This document shows, in pieces, positions 25,746-34,630 of a stretch of 64,000 nucleotides of DNA; within the stretch, counting starts at the first letter, position 1, and each line of letters opens with the position of its first letter. Origin of the DNA: a virus; IMG/VR virus record IMGVR_UViG_3300010157_001667, positions 1 to 64,000 of that record, one strand, 5' to 3'. Below the pieces are notes generated by a model. The model was not told the origin of the DNA. It searched no databases and saw nothing but the letters and a program-made list of their open reading frames with translations. The position numbers and the translations under genes are program-made.

Positions 25746-28280
25746 TTATACGTACACCGCTGTTAGAGTATACCATTGTGTTCCGGTTAATGTAATATAT
25801 TGTAGTGTTCCGGCAGCTGGATGAGAATAACTAGCGTTAGTTGACAATGAGTTAATTACACCACCTGATGCTGGATATACTAACAAACTATTTGCACTAG
25901 AGTTTGTGATAGTAATAGACATACCAGCAACCCCGTTTGGCAACACAACACCTTGACCAGAAGAAACAGTTGAGACTTGATTAAACTCTTTAGTTAATAT
26001 TGTACCATCACCCTGAGTAGAACCTGCGGCTAATATACCTGTACCAACCGAACGAATATGATAGTTAGTAGCAATAATATTAGCACTGGTTATATTGCCT
26101 GACGCAGATAGTGAAGTCAGTGTACCAACACTTGTTATGTTAGGTTGAGCGTTAGTATATACTGTACCTGCAACTAATGCATTGCCTACTTGACCTGAAA
26201 CATTAGCACCGGCAAGACCAGTCAGTGCTTGTCCATTACCTATAATATTGCCAACATTAACATTACCCGTTGTAGTTATTGTATTACTACCATAGCTAGA
26301 TAAGAAGGTTGCTACATTACTGTTAGAATACATTGTAGGTGTGGATGCAAATACGCCATTACCATATAATATATTACTTGCATTACCGTCTTTATTAATA
26401 GATGCAATGTTACCAACACCAACTACATTTGCAAGTGCTACACTATTAGCTGATGCGGCTACTGTTGCACTAGATGCAAGACCTGTAAGTGCTCCTGTAA
26501 ATAATGTAGCAGACATATTACCTGCACTAATATTGCCAGTGACTGCTAAACTTGTTAGTGTACCTGTACTTGTAATGTTTGGTTGAGCCGCTGTTGTTAC
26601 TGTACCTGCAGTTGCTGCCGTTATTCCGATCAATTGACTACCATTACCAAAATACACATTAGCAGTCATATTACCTAGTGTAGAAATATTAGCATTAACA
26701 TTGTTTAATACAATATTAGAATCTGAATTTAAATTACCACTTAATGCTAGACTTGATAATGTACCCACTGCAGTGATGTTTGACTGTAACCCTGTTGTTA
26801 ATGTACCTGCTATATATGCACCAGTTATATTACCAGTGGCAGATAGATTGCCTGTAATATCTAATTGAGGATCATTGAATTTAATATTAGCACTAGCATC
26901 TATACCATTAGCACCACTGCTTAATAAGATTGAATTAGCTGTACCAGGTATAACTTGTGTAATAACTGACACAAATGTTAAATTACCAGCTCCATCGTTT
27001 TGTAAATATCCAGCTGACCCTGTAATTTTAACATTGCCAACATTACCTAAATTACTATTACCATTTACTGATAATGAAGTTAGTGTACCTAAACTTGTAA
27101 TGTTGGGCTGTGCATTAGTTGTTACAGTACCTGCTGTAGTTGCGCTAGTTGCCGCACCACTGAGTGCACCAGTGAATGTTGTTGCAGATACATTGCCTGC
27201 ATTGATATTACCACTAGCATTTAGTGTACCTGCAATATTTGCACCAGTGGTTGTAACAACTAATACATTAGCAACACCTGCAACACTCGTAATTACATTA
27301 CCACTAATACCAACAATATCAACGTTACTTGTACCATTTGAAATACTACCAACGGTGATATCACCTGCGCTCAATAATCCTGTGACAGAAAGATTACCTA
27401 ATGTAGTGTTACCGCCGGCGCTCAATGTACCAGTAGTTGCTAAATTACCACCAGTTATTGTATCGGTAGCAGTTATTATACCTGTACCAACGTTACCAAT
27501 GTTTGCATTACCTGATACTGATAAACTTGTTAATGTACCTGTACTTGTAATATTAGGTTGTGCATTAGTTGTCACAGTACCGGCTGTATTCGCACTAGAT
27601 ACAGTACCAGAAACATTTGCGCCTGCTATACTAAGATTAGTTAAATTGCTACCATCACCTTTAAGGTATTGTGCTTCTATAATCCCGGCATTAGCATATA
27701 TGTTTCCTGCAATAATATTGCCCGATACTGATAGTGAAGCTAGTGTACCCAAACTTGTAATATTAGCTTGTGCATTTTGCGACACAGTGCCAGCCACATT
27801 AGCAACATTTGCAGTACTTGAAGTTATATTAGTTAATTGACTACCATCACCTATGAAATAATTTGCAACTACTGCATTTCCTAAACTAGCATTTAGACTA
27901 GTTAAATTACCGCCGGCTGATATATTACCTGATGTAACAAGATTAGAGATTGATAAAGTATTGGGAATTTCAACGTATAGTGTTTGACTGAAATTAGTAT
28001 AAATTGCAGAATTTGTTACTGGGTTGGGAGTTGTTCCTACTCTTAGTGTTACTGAGCTAATTGAAATTGAAGCAACATTGGCTTCAACAATAACATTACC
28101 GGTAGGAGAATTTACTGTTATGCCTCGTCCTGCTGTACGATTGATGGATAATACAGCGGCATTTGCAGTTGAAGAATAAACTTCATCAAAATTCTCTTGT
28201 ACTTTTTGAAAAGCTGTTCGTATAGCATCTGCTGACGGATCATCAGGAAACGTTCCGAAATCTATATTTTGTTGGCTCAT
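25746..28280 (-). CDS. Repeat-rich tail fibre
   Basis: The 844-residue protein is built from beta-rich repeats. Six copies of a 19-residue unit (AQPNITSLGTLTSLSVSGN and variants) are spaced by SAGNI/GNV-type strands. The N-terminus (NIDFGTFPDDPSADAIRTAF) is likely the virion-attachment end, and the C-terminal 70 residues are shared with 21214-22611. The segment INKDGNASNILYGNGVF is shared with the 51550-53559 fibre. Trimeric beta-helical fibre is the likely form. A GATAAATA box and a TAAGGT SD precede it. The antisense strand has long open frames caused by the repeats. Confidence 0.75.
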   Translation of the reverse strand: MSQQNIDFGTFPDDPSADAIRTAFQKVQENFDEVYSSTANAAVLSINRTAGRGITVNSPTGNVIVEANVASISISSVTLRVGTTPNPVTNSAIYTNFSQTLYVEIPNTLSISNLVTSGNISAGGNLTSLNASLGNAVVANYFIGDGSQLTNITSSTANVANVAGTVSQNAQANITSLGTLASLSVSGNIIAGNIYANAGIIEAQYLKGDGSNLTNLSIAGANVSGTVSSANTAGTVTTNAQPNITSTGTLTSLSVSGNANIGNVGTGIITATDTITGGNLATTGTLSAGGNTTLGNLSVTGLLSAGDITVGSISNGTSNVDIVGISGNVITSVAGVANVLVVTTTGANIAGTLNASGNINAGNVSATTFTGALSGAATSATTAGTVTTNAQPNITSLGTLTSLSVNGNSNLGNVGNVKITGSAGYLQNDGAGNLTFVSVITQVIPGTANSILLSSGANGIDASANIKFNDPQLDITGNLSATGNITGAYIAGTLTTGLQSNITAVGTLSSLALSGNLNSDSNIVLNNVNANISTLGNMTANVYFGNGSQLIGITAATAGTVTTAAQPNITSTGTLTSLAVTGNISAGNMSATLFTGALTGLASSATVAASANSVALANVVGVGNIASINKDGNASNILYGNGVFASTPTMYSNSNVATFLSSYGSNTITTTGNVNVGNIIGNGQALTGLAGANVSGQVGNALVAGTVYTNAQPNITSVGTLTSLSASGNITSANIIATNYHIRSVGTGILAAGSTQGDGTILTKEFNQVSTVSSGQGVVLPNGVAGMSITITNSSANSLLVYPASGGVINSLSTNASYSHPAAGTLQYITLTGTQWYTLTAVYV

Positions 28281-28300
28281 ATCTATTTTACCTTATTTAG

Positions 28301-28308
28301 TATTTATC
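28301..28308 (-). promoter_or_regulatory. Late promoter box GATAAATA
   Basis: Lies 20 nt before the ATG of the large fibre gene at 28280, with a TAAGGT SD. Just downstream of the terminator at 28335-28360. Confidence 0.75.
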
Positions 28309-28334
28309 GTTATTAATAAAACGGGTGCCCAAAA

Positions 28335-28360
28335 AAATACCCGACTAGTGCCGGGTATTT
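28335..28360 (-). terminator. Terminator after the 780-residue head protein gene
   Basis: A 9-bp stem AAATACCCG/CGGGTATTT with an 8-nt loop, followed on the minus strand by a run of T. Confidence 0.8.
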
Positions 28361-28374
28361 TATAGTAATGTATA

Positions 28375-30717
28375 TTACTTAATGCCTGCTAGCTTTTTCC
28401 AAGCCGCTACGCTATTGCTAGATTCGTTGATATCTGTAGTACCCTTTGATACTGTACGATTTAATTGACTTGCTACAACAGGGATAGTTGTTTGACCAGT
28501 TGATTTACGTTTGTTTAAACCACCACTGATAACATTCATCATAAAGTCAATGTCAGTTTCGAAGGATGTATCTGTACCGTTTTTACCAGCATCATTGGCC
28601 CATTCGTCTATCTTCTTCTTGTCTTTCTTGTCATCATACTCAATGTCTTTTTTGACTTTCTTGCCAGCTTCTTCTGCTTTGTCGTCATCTTTACCTTTAT
28701 GGTCTTCATCATATTCGATATCTTTGGCGACTTTCTTAGCGGCTTTTTCAGCTTTGTCATCTTTCTCACTAGTAGATTCTTCTGACAACATTGCTAATTT
28801 TTTGTAAAGATTAAAGAAACTTGATTCTGACATTGTTTCGCATTTGCAAGGTTTGCAATCACATTTCTTACAAGTGCCTTCCTCTAATTCTTCTTTACCG
28901 GCTTCTTCACCAGTTTCATCTTCAGCTTCATTCATTGATGCTTTCATTTCTTCTTCTGCATCACCGGCTTCAATACCTGCGTTTGCTACAGGAGATGCTT
29001 CGCTACCTTCATCAATGTCATCACTTGGGTTATATGCGGCTGCGGCTGCATTTGCGGCATCAACATCAGCATCTTCTGCGTCAACTTCTGCGGCACCACT
29101 GTCTGGAGGATTATCTTCAGCCATTTGATAAGTCATTTCATCTTCTGATTCAACTTCATCAACCATTTCTGTATCTTTACTACAAGAATGTCCTGCTTCC
29201 ATCATACCACCGCATGCTTCACATGTTTCTTCATCGTGTGAATGTGCATCTCCGCCACCAATGCCTGATAGTTTCTTCATCAAATTCATCATACCATCAT
29301 GGTCATCAACTACTTCAATTGCGGCACCACCTGCGCCAATTTCAGCTGGTTCACCACCATTATCTACTGTCATTGGCTCTGCGTGTGACATTCCAGAACT
29401 ATCATCTCCACCAAATAGTCCTAGACCTGCTGATTTGATAACACTTAATAGTTGGTCAGCTTCACCGTCCTGTGCTGAAACACTTACTGAATCAGGACTA
29501 CCTTGTTGACCTTTGCTAATAGATACAGTCATACCTTCAGTAACTTCACTATCTTCTAGTAAAGCATTCAATTGCTTTTCTAATGCTTCAAAAGCGAATG
29601 CATCATTCTTTACAAACTCTTTACCACCAAGACTGAATTTACTTCCTTTTGGTGTGTTCTTTGCGGCCCAGCTGAATGGACTTTCTTCAATATCTGCTTC
29701 ACCTAGTTGACCTTCTTCAGCACCGTAGCCAGCCATTGTGCCTACTACATCAGCACCGGATTCTGTTTCACCAACATAACCTTGAATTGGTACTTGACCG
29801 TAACACTCATCTAGGCCTTCTTTGTAACCTTCATGGTAGCAACGTCCTTCTTCTAAGTCATCGTAGTTCTTGCCACAGTGTGCGTGACCACGTAGACCGT
29901 GTGCTTTACCTTCTGCACGTGCGGCTTGTAATCTTTGATCCATACCTTCTTTAACTTTCTTTTTCTTCAAATCGTTCTTACCCTTACCATCTTCTGCGTA
30001 GTCAGGGATACCATTCTTGTTAGCATCTGGCTTTTTAGCTTTCTTAGCTTCTAATGTTAATGGGCTTGCCAATGCATCACGTGGAGGCTGATCTGCTTCT
30101 TTGATTTTCTTCATCTGTGCACCTGCAATTTTTGTTGCGGCTTCTTTACCATACTTAGGTGTTAGCTTACGCACTAATGCGTCAAAACCTGTAGTAGCAT
30201 TGTTGTGCTTGCCAATGTCGCCCTCTTTCATTTCTTCATCACCACCAAGCTTAAGCGTACCTTTTTCGGAGGCGGCTTTAATTGTGTTAGCAGTTGCCGC
30301 ATCAGCAGTGCCCATTGGCTTACCATCTGCGCCAATAATTTGACTTGCACCTGGCATTGGCTTAACAGTAATACCCATTTCATTCAATGGTGCGTACATT
30401 TGCTCAAGATATTCTTTGATACTATGCTTTTTAGTTTTCTTTTTGTCGTGTTTAGGTAATTTAACATCTTTACCTTTAGTTACGCCAAACGCACTAAAGT
30501 CATACTTCTTATCTTCACCTGATGTAGATGTAGCTTTCTTAGGACGGCCCTTGCCTTTTTTCTCGGCAGTTTTGTCTTTGATTTTATTGCCATCTTCATC
30601 TTCATCGTCTTTACGACCGTAACCACCTGGCTCAGCAGTGTGCTTTAAGCCAGTTTTAGTTTTCTCTGTTGCTTCGTTCAACTGGTCTAGTTGTGATAAT
30701 AAACTTTTGAAATTCAT
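28375..30717 (-). CDS. Large acidic internal head protein
   Basis: A 780-residue, mostly disordered protein. It begins MNFKSLLSQLDQLNEA with L-N-E at residues 13-15, fitting prohead-protease removal of a targeting peptide. Features in order: a basic AT-hook-like GKGRPKK, a DANKNGIPDYAED calcium-loop-like segment, a Gly/Asp-rich middle, Cys clusters ETCEACGGMMEAGHSC and CKKCDCKPCKC, and two copies of an AKKVAKDIEYD-type repeat. The mix of DNA-binding-like and acidic parts suits a packaged protein or scaffold. A terminator follows the stop. Head localisation is inferred. Confidence 0.68.
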   Translation of the reverse strand: MNFKSLLSQLDQLNEATEKTKTGLKHTAEPGGYGRKDDEDEDGNKIKDKTAEKKGKGRPKKATSTSGEDKKYDFSAFGVTKGKDVKLPKHDKKKTKKHSIKEYLEQMYAPLNEMGITVKPMPGASQIIGADGKPMGTADAATANTIKAASEKGTLKLGGDEEMKEGDIGKHNNATTGFDALVRKLTPKYGKEAATKIAGAQMKKIKEADQPPRDALASPLTLEAKKAKKPDANKNGIPDYAEDGKGKNDLKKKKVKEGMDQRLQAARAEGKAHGLRGHAHCGKNYDDLEEGRCYHEGYKEGLDECYGQVPIQGYVGETESGADVVGTMAGYGAEEGQLGEADIEESPFSWAAKNTPKGSKFSLGGKEFVKNDAFAFEALEKQLNALLEDSEVTEGMTVSISKGQQGSPDSVSVSAQDGEADQLLSVIKSAGLGLFGGDDSSGMSHAEPMTVDNGGEPAEIGAGGAAIEVVDDHDGMMNLMKKLSGIGGGDAHSHDEETCEACGGMMEAGHSCSKDTEMVDEVESEDEMTYQMAEDNPPDSGAAEVDAEDADVDAANAAAAAYNPSDDIDEGSEASPVANAGIEAGDAEEEMKASMNEAEDETGEEAGKEELEEGTCKKCDCKPCKCETMSESSFFNLYKKLAMLSEESTSEKDDKAEKAAKKVAKDIEYDEDHKGKDDDKAEEAGKKVKKDIEYDDKKDKKKIDEWANDAGKNGTDTSFETDIDFMMNVISGGLNKRKSTGQTTIPVVASQLNRTVSKGTTDINESSNSVAAWKKLAGIK

Positions 30718-30729
30718 TTTATATTCCTT

Positions 30730-31359
30730 TTATTTAGATGCTCTTGCACCAGTTGCTGGCAACGGTGGACGTTTTATTGTACTCATTGGGCTTTTCTCAC
30801 CCATCTGTTTGTCATCCAAGTATGGCTTGAATGGATCGAATGCGTCAGGTGTTTTTGTTCCTGCATAAGGAATATCAATCTCTGAATCCTTCATTTGGTC
30901 TTTAATACTCTTTAAGTATGAATCACCATAATTTTTACTAGCTTCTTTAGCGCCAGGCTGTTCTTCTAATTCAGTATGTAATAACAATGGATTATGACTC
31001 ATTTCATTGGCATAACCTACTTGTTCATTATCAATGCTGTCATTAAAATCAGTTCCAACAACACGAACCATATCAACTTGATAACCCAATAGTTGTGCAA
31101 TCTGTTGAATCATTGGCTCTGTCGCTGGATAGCGAAAATCTGCTTTGATAATAGTGATAGACTGATTACTCAAGTTAGGAAATCCATATGGATTCTTTTG
31201 AATAGGAGTCTTTACTGGATCACTAATTCTGATAGGATCGAATTTATTAAGATTGTACTTAAACAAATCTATAAAATTCTTATCCACATCGCCAGCAATT
31301 TTGATAGTGTAATTGTATGTATGTACACTTTCTGTTATATAATGTTTGAGGCTTTTCAT
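30730..31359 (-). CDS. Putative internal head protein, 209 residues
   Basis: The N-terminus MKSLKHYITESV has I-T-E at residues 8-10, the prohead-protease motif, and looks like the T4 IP peptides. The body is mixed alpha/beta (YTIKIAGDVDKNFIDLFKYN; SITIIKADFRYP) and the C-terminal 60 residues are Pro/Lys-rich. No family recognised. It lies between the gp16 homologue and the large acidic head protein. A GATAAATA box and CAGGAAT SD are upstream. Confidence 0.62.
   Translation of the reverse strand: MKSLKHYITESVHTYNYTIKIAGDVDKNFIDLFKYNLNKFDPIRISDPVKTPIQKNPYGFPNLSNQSITIIKADFRYPATEPMIQQIAQLLGYQVDMVRVVGTDFNDSIDNEQVGYANEMSHNPLLLHTELEEQPGAKEASKNYGDSYLKSIKDQMKDSEIDIPYAGTKTPDAFDPFKPYLDDKQMGEKSPMSTIKRPPLPATGARASK
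30731..30738 (-). promoter_or_regulatory. Late promoter-like box TCTAAATA
   Basis: Lies 13 nt before the ATG at 30717 with an AAGGAAT SD. It overlaps the stop of the preceding gene. Confidence 0.45.
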
Positions 31360-31378
31360 TTCTTATTCCTGTATTCTG

Positions 31379-31386
31379 TATTTATC
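31379..31386 (-). promoter_or_regulatory. Late promoter box GATAAATA
   Basis: Lies 19 nt before the ATG at 31359, with CAGGAAT as SD. Confidence 0.7.
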
Positions 31387-31870
31387 ATTTATTATCTGTT
31401 TTTGATGCCGACAACATCTTCAGCAATGCATTACGGTCTAAACTTTTTCCTTCACCTAATGGGGTAGCATTTATTTCTTCTTCTTTACCCGCAGTTTTTT
31501 GGTCTAGTTGTGCTTTTTTAAGCTGTAAATCAAGCATTTTAAGCTTCTTGTTGATTTTGGCTGTCTTTGACGTAATTGCGTGACCTAAAAAACTACTGGC
31601 ACTGTTAAAGATTTCACTAGCAAAACGACTATCAACTTGCATACCTAAGTCCATTAAATCTTTATAGCTATCGGTTGCTAATCTAGCAAGCTCGTCCATT
31701 TCAGTATCGCTTGCTTCTAGTCCTCTAACTTGAGGCAATGCGGCTTCAATTTTATCTAATGCTTCTGCTGTATCAGTTGTGATTTCTTCCATAGTTTCAG
31801 GCAAGGAAATAGTAATACCCCTATCATTATTTTCTGGAAGCTCAAATAAATCTTCTAATTTTTTGGTCAT
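31385..31870 (-). CDS. 16: Small terminase subunit (gp16-like)
   Basis: A helical 161-residue protein. Residues about 64-125 (SYKDLMDLGMQVDSRF, then KTAKINKKLKMLDLQLKK) match the central coiled-coil oligomerisation region of T4-type gp16 from cyanophage-like phages, and the size fits T4 gp16 (164). It would bind packaging DNA and stimulate the large terminase, which is not in the window. The ATG is 4 nt after an AATAAATA box without SD, so it is predicted leaderless. Assignment rests on remembered family pattern and context. Confidence 0.7.
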   Translation of the reverse strand: MTKKLEDLFELPENNDRGITISLPETMEEITTDTAEALDKIEAALPQVRGLEASDTEMDELARLATDSYKDLMDLGMQVDSRFASEIFNSASSFLGHAITSKTAKINKKLKMLDLQLKKAQLDQKTAGKEEEINATPLGEGKSLDRNALLKMLSASKTDNK

Positions 31871-31874
31871 ACAG

Positions 31875-31882
31875 TATTTATT
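31875..31882 (-). promoter_or_regulatory. Late promoter box AATAAATA, leaderless type
   Basis: The box ends 4 nt before the ATG of the gp16-like gene at 31870; no SD. Confidence 0.65.
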
Positions 31883-32319
31883 TACCTTCCCTTACCCTGA
31901 TGAAAAAGGTCATCTTCTGTTATAACTCTAAAGGTGTAACCATGTTGTTTACAGAAAGCCATAGCTGACTGCCATTTAGCGTGATTGATTGCTACAACCA
32001 TACGGTCTTTGGCACTTGCAACTTTGCTTTCAATTAAGCTTTGTTTCTTGGGTTTAATTTCTACTACTTCAGCTATTTGTTTGCCGTACTTGTTTTGATA
32101 AACTACAAAGAAGTCAGGTATATATATGGTTGGCTTACCTGTAAATGGATGACGATACGGTACACTAAATGATTCACTAGCCCAATATAATACACTTTTA
32201 TTACTATCACAGAATGTCATAAATGTAAGTTCCCAACCACTGCGATATCTAGGTGCATGTTTACCTATATATTTTTTTGGGTTCTTGGGTGTGAATAAAC
32301 CCTGTGCATACTTAGCCAT
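31882..32319 (-). CDS. 4: Head completion nuclease-fold protein (gp4-like)
   Basis: A 145-residue protein that aligns by eye with T4 gp4 (150): YRSGWELTFMTFCDSN with E30, IYIPDFFVVY with D69 and AEVVEIKPKKQ with E87 and K89, the PD-(D/E)xK nuclease signature. gp4 (gp50/65) completes DNA-filled heads before tail joining. It overlaps the preceding gene by a TAATG start. Its neighbour gp16 also acts in packaging, so this is a head-maturation cluster. Confidence 0.85.
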   Translation of the reverse strand: MAKYAQGLFTPKNPKKYIGKHAPRYRSGWELTFMTFCDSNKSVLYWASESFSVPYRHPFTGKPTIYIPDFFVVYQNKYGKQIAEVVEIKPKKQSLIESKVASAKDRMVVAINHAKWQSAMAFCKQHGYTFRVITEDDLFHQGKGR

Positions 32320-32681
32320 TACAGAACTATATTTCTAGCAACAGGTTGATTAGGTTGTGGAATTGTACCTATACCGTACAATGATGTTTTACTTTTAAAA
32401 GTGTTAAGATAGTATGTAATAACAGTATTCATTTCTAGTTTGTTATTAAGACCTTTGATATAGTTTAATAATTCCAATACTGATATTTGAGTTTGTTGTG
32501 AGATTCTAAATAAGTTTGCTGTAAAATTGTTAGCTATTTGTTTAGTATCACATACTGATACAAAATACCCATGAACAATGTCATACTCATCACCGTTGAC
32601 TACTAAGTCAAATGAGTAAAAGTCATCAAATATTCTTACTGTCGAATCAAGTTGAGTTCGTGCGTCAAGTATTCTAGCCAT
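32319..32681 (-). CDS. Conserved-type structural-region protein, 120 residues
   Basis: The protein (VRIFDDFYSFDLVVNGDEYD; YDIVHGYFVSVC; QTQISVLELLNYIKGLN) resembles a hypothetical protein next to tail tube and gp4 genes in cyanophage-like T4 phages. No motif. It has the one perfect TATAAATA late box in the window and a hairpin that can hide its start codon. Function unknown; a neck, tail or assembly role is likely from context. Confidence 0.62.
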   Translation of the reverse strand: MARILDARTQLDSTVRIFDDFYSFDLVVNGDEYDIVHGYFVSVCDTKQIANNFTANLFRISQQTQISVLELLNYIKGLNNKLEMNTVITYYLNTFKSKTSLYGIGTIPQPNQPVARNIVL

Positions 32682-32709
32682 GTATAAATCTCCTAAAAGT
32701 ATTTATACA
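32681..32709 (-). repeat. Inverted repeat covering start codon and late box
   Basis: A 9-bp perfect stem TGTATAAAT/ATTTATACA. The right arm ends at the A of the start codon, and the SD lies in the 11-nt loop. Confidence 0.75.
32700..32707 (-). promoter_or_regulatory. Late promoter box TATAAATA, perfect T4 consensus
   Basis: Lies 18 nt before the ATG at 32681 with an AGGAG SD. The box is one arm of a start-codon-hiding hairpin. Confidence 0.82.
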
Positions 32710-32710
32710 T

Positions 32711-33913
32711 TTAACCTTGCTTGCCAGCAGATGTTGGACCAATCTGCTGTGGTGATGATAGTGCACCGATTGTTGGTGCACCTGCACTAGCTTTACCTGC
32801 AGGAGTAACACCGTAGCCTGGATAGTAAGTAGTACCTCTAACACTACCAGGTAATGCCTGTTGAGTCGCTTGTGTAAGTATTCCAGTAATATCTGACTTT
32901 GCAACTTGTTTTAAGTTTGTATTTTTAAATGTGTTATATGCAGTACCGGCAGTTCTGGCTGCACTTAGGAATCTTCCATTTGACAAATCAGATAATATAC
33001 CACCTGCACTGTCTACCAAACCACCTTGACCTAAGATAGTTTGATTAGATCCAAGGCGCGCTATAGGACTTAGTGTTCTATCATAATTTGAATCTGTACC
33101 AAATCCTGGTACTGTGTTGCTTGGAGCTTTACCATCTAGTTTGCCTTCAGCATATTTTACAGTTTCATAATCAATAGTCATACTGTTTGTCATTGTGCCA
33201 TTACCTGCACTATAGTCATATGTGTCGTGGCTAAATCTAGTAAGAATAGGATTAATCAATGTATATGATACAAAACTATGCTGATTAAAACCGTATACTT
33301 GTATGTTTTTGAAAAAAGGAATTTTACTATTTCCTATTGAAGAATTCAATGTAGTCTGTGATGGGGTTGATGTATCACCTATATATCCCCAATCTTCATC
33401 ACCTGTTATTGAATCCTTATATAAATTTCTACTATTATAATCTGAGGCTAAGTTTAGAGGTTCACTACTAGGTAACTGCGGGCCTACAGGACCTGTTGTA
33501 GTGAGAACAGGTTTATTTGCATCTTTGTAATAATATGTGTAGTAATTATACCACATGTTACGTATGCTATTTCCGTTATCATCATGGAATGTAATATCTA
33601 TTGGATCATATTTTATTTTTGTTTGAACAATACGTTTACGATTATATTGATTCATTATATGTGTATCAAAACTATATGAAGGTAGTTTAACTGTTTTTAC
33701 TGTTAGACCAAAGTTTGTTCCAGTGGACAATCCAACTGCATAAACAGCTGGATTTATTTCAAAATATACATGGAATAGAAACTTAAGCTTAGGTGCATAT
33801 TGATATGCATTAGGTCTAAATGTTTTTGCCGCGTGAGTGTAATCACGCAGGTATTCATTTCCAAAAAAACCTGCGGCAGTATCTTTAAGTAAATTTTGAA
33901 AGAATCCTGCCAT
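32711..33913 (-). CDS. Tail-tube-like virion protein
   Basis: The 400-residue protein has a beta-rich first 150 residues with KFLFHVYFEINPAVYAVG, VKTVKLPSYSFDTHIMNQYN and KIKYDPIDITFHDDNGN, the pattern of T4-type tail tube domains. The middle has an inserted loop region, then SFVSYTLINPILTRFSHD, and the C-terminal quarter is Gly/Ser-rich. It directly follows gp19 and could be a second tube protein or the tube initiator of the baseplate (gp54-like). SD AAAGGCC. I cannot decide between these. Confidence 0.68.
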   Translation of the reverse strand: MAGFFQNLLKDTAAGFFGNEYLRDYTHAAKTFRPNAYQYAPKLKFLFHVYFEINPAVYAVGLSTGTNFGLTVKTVKLPSYSFDTHIMNQYNRKRIVQTKIKYDPIDITFHDDNGNSIRNMWYNYYTYYYKDANKPVLTTTGPVGPQLPSSEPLNLASDYNSRNLYKDSITGDEDWGYIGDTSTPSQTTLNSSIGNSKIPFFKNIQVYGFNQHSFVSYTLINPILTRFSHDTYDYSAGNGTMTNSMTIDYETVKYAEGKLDGKAPSNTVPGFGTDSNYDRTLSPIARLGSNQTILGQGGLVDSAGGILSDLSNGRFLSAARTAGTAYNTFKNTNLKQVAKSDITGILTQATQQALPGSVRGTTYYPGYGVTPAGKASAGAPTIGALSSPQQIGPTSAGKQG

Positions 33914-33934
33914 TTATAAGGCCTTTGTAGTCAA

Positions 33935-34570
33935 TTAACCTTGACCAGAACCAATACCGGTTACAGTTGAACCACCCAAGATTCTGCCAATGTTTGTACC
34001 AATGCCACTTGTTAACGGAGACTGGACTGCGTTATCGTAACGAATTGTCAATGCAATAGTTGCGATTTCGTTTGATCCATAATTCAATGAACCATAGTTA
34101 GCTGTTTTTAGATAACAGCCATAGCATTCCCAAGTTTCTAATACTTGAGGAACAGCAGTACCATTACCACCGTCTAATACTTCAATGTTTGTTTGAAACT
34201 TATAATCTTGACCAGTTGCGGCTGAAGCTTGTTCAACCATGTCTAATTGTTTCTGTACTTGTTGACCAACTAATTTAGAAACACTACCTTGAGCATCATC
34301 TCTAACATTAATTGTCAATTCATTCCAACTATGTTTACCTGCCAAATACAATGTTGAGTTGTAAATAGGTATAGTAATTTCTTCAAAACTGATTTGTGGT
34401 CTGTTAAGGTCTATTACTTGTTTAGTCAACTCAATAGTTGCTCCAGTACCGAAACTCAAAAAGTTAACTCTGAAACGGTATTGTAATTTGGGCATCAACA
34501 AGCCCTGGTTTCCACCAGCGTTGTCTGACGCTACTGTCATGTTGAACAATGATTGTGAGGCTGTTGCCAT
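33935..34570 (-). CDS. 19: Tail tube protein (gp19-like)
   Basis: A 211-residue protein with LQYRFRVNFLSFGTG, TKQVIDLNRPQISFEEI and a late ATIALTIRYDNAV strand, the pattern of the T4-type tube monomer (T4 gp19 is 163). It polymerises inside the sheath to form the DNA conduit. It follows gp18 in the T4 order and has its own GATAAATA box and a strong AGGAG SD, as expected for an abundant protein. Confidence 0.83.
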   Translation of the reverse strand: MATASQSLFNMTVASDNAGGNQGLLMPKLQYRFRVNFLSFGTGATIELTKQVIDLNRPQISFEEITIPIYNSTLYLAGKHSWNELTINVRDDAQGSVSKLVGQQVQKQLDMVEQASAATGQDYKFQTNIEVLDGGNGTAVPQVLETWECYGCYLKTANYGSLNYGSNEIATIALTIRYDNAVQSPLTSGIGTNIGRILGGSTVTGIGSGQG

Positions 34571-34590
34571 TTTTTAATCTCCTGTATACT

Positions 34591-34598
34591 TATTTATC
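34591..34598 (-). promoter_or_regulatory. Late promoter box GATAAATA
   Basis: Lies 20 nt before the gp19-like ATG at 34570, with AGGAG SD. No strong hairpin here. Confidence 0.75.
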
Positions 34599-34607
34599 TT
34601 TAACATT

Positions 34608-34629
34608 GAATACCCCTTTCAGGGTATTC
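34608..34629 (-). terminator. Terminator-like hairpin after the sheath gene
   Basis: An 8-bp stem GAATACCC/GGGTATTC with a 6-nt loop between gp18 and gp19. No T-run follows, so it may be an attenuator or mRNA end-protecting hairpin. Confidence 0.5.
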
Positions 34630-34630
34630 A

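Noticed and set aside
26875-27840. 321-residue plus-strand open frame opposite the fibre gene
   Set aside because: It is antisense to the repeat-rich fibre gene; its Pro/Leu/Val-rich sequence follows from the repeats, and it has no SD or homology that I recognise.
28821-29438. 205-residue plus-strand open frame (His/Leu-rich)
   Set aside because: Antisense to the acidic head protein; composition is a mirror of Asp/Glu-rich codons and no start signal is present.
34608-34629. Hairpin after gp18 as a certain terminator
   Set aside because: It lacks a T-run on the minus strand, so only a possible terminator or stability element is claimed.
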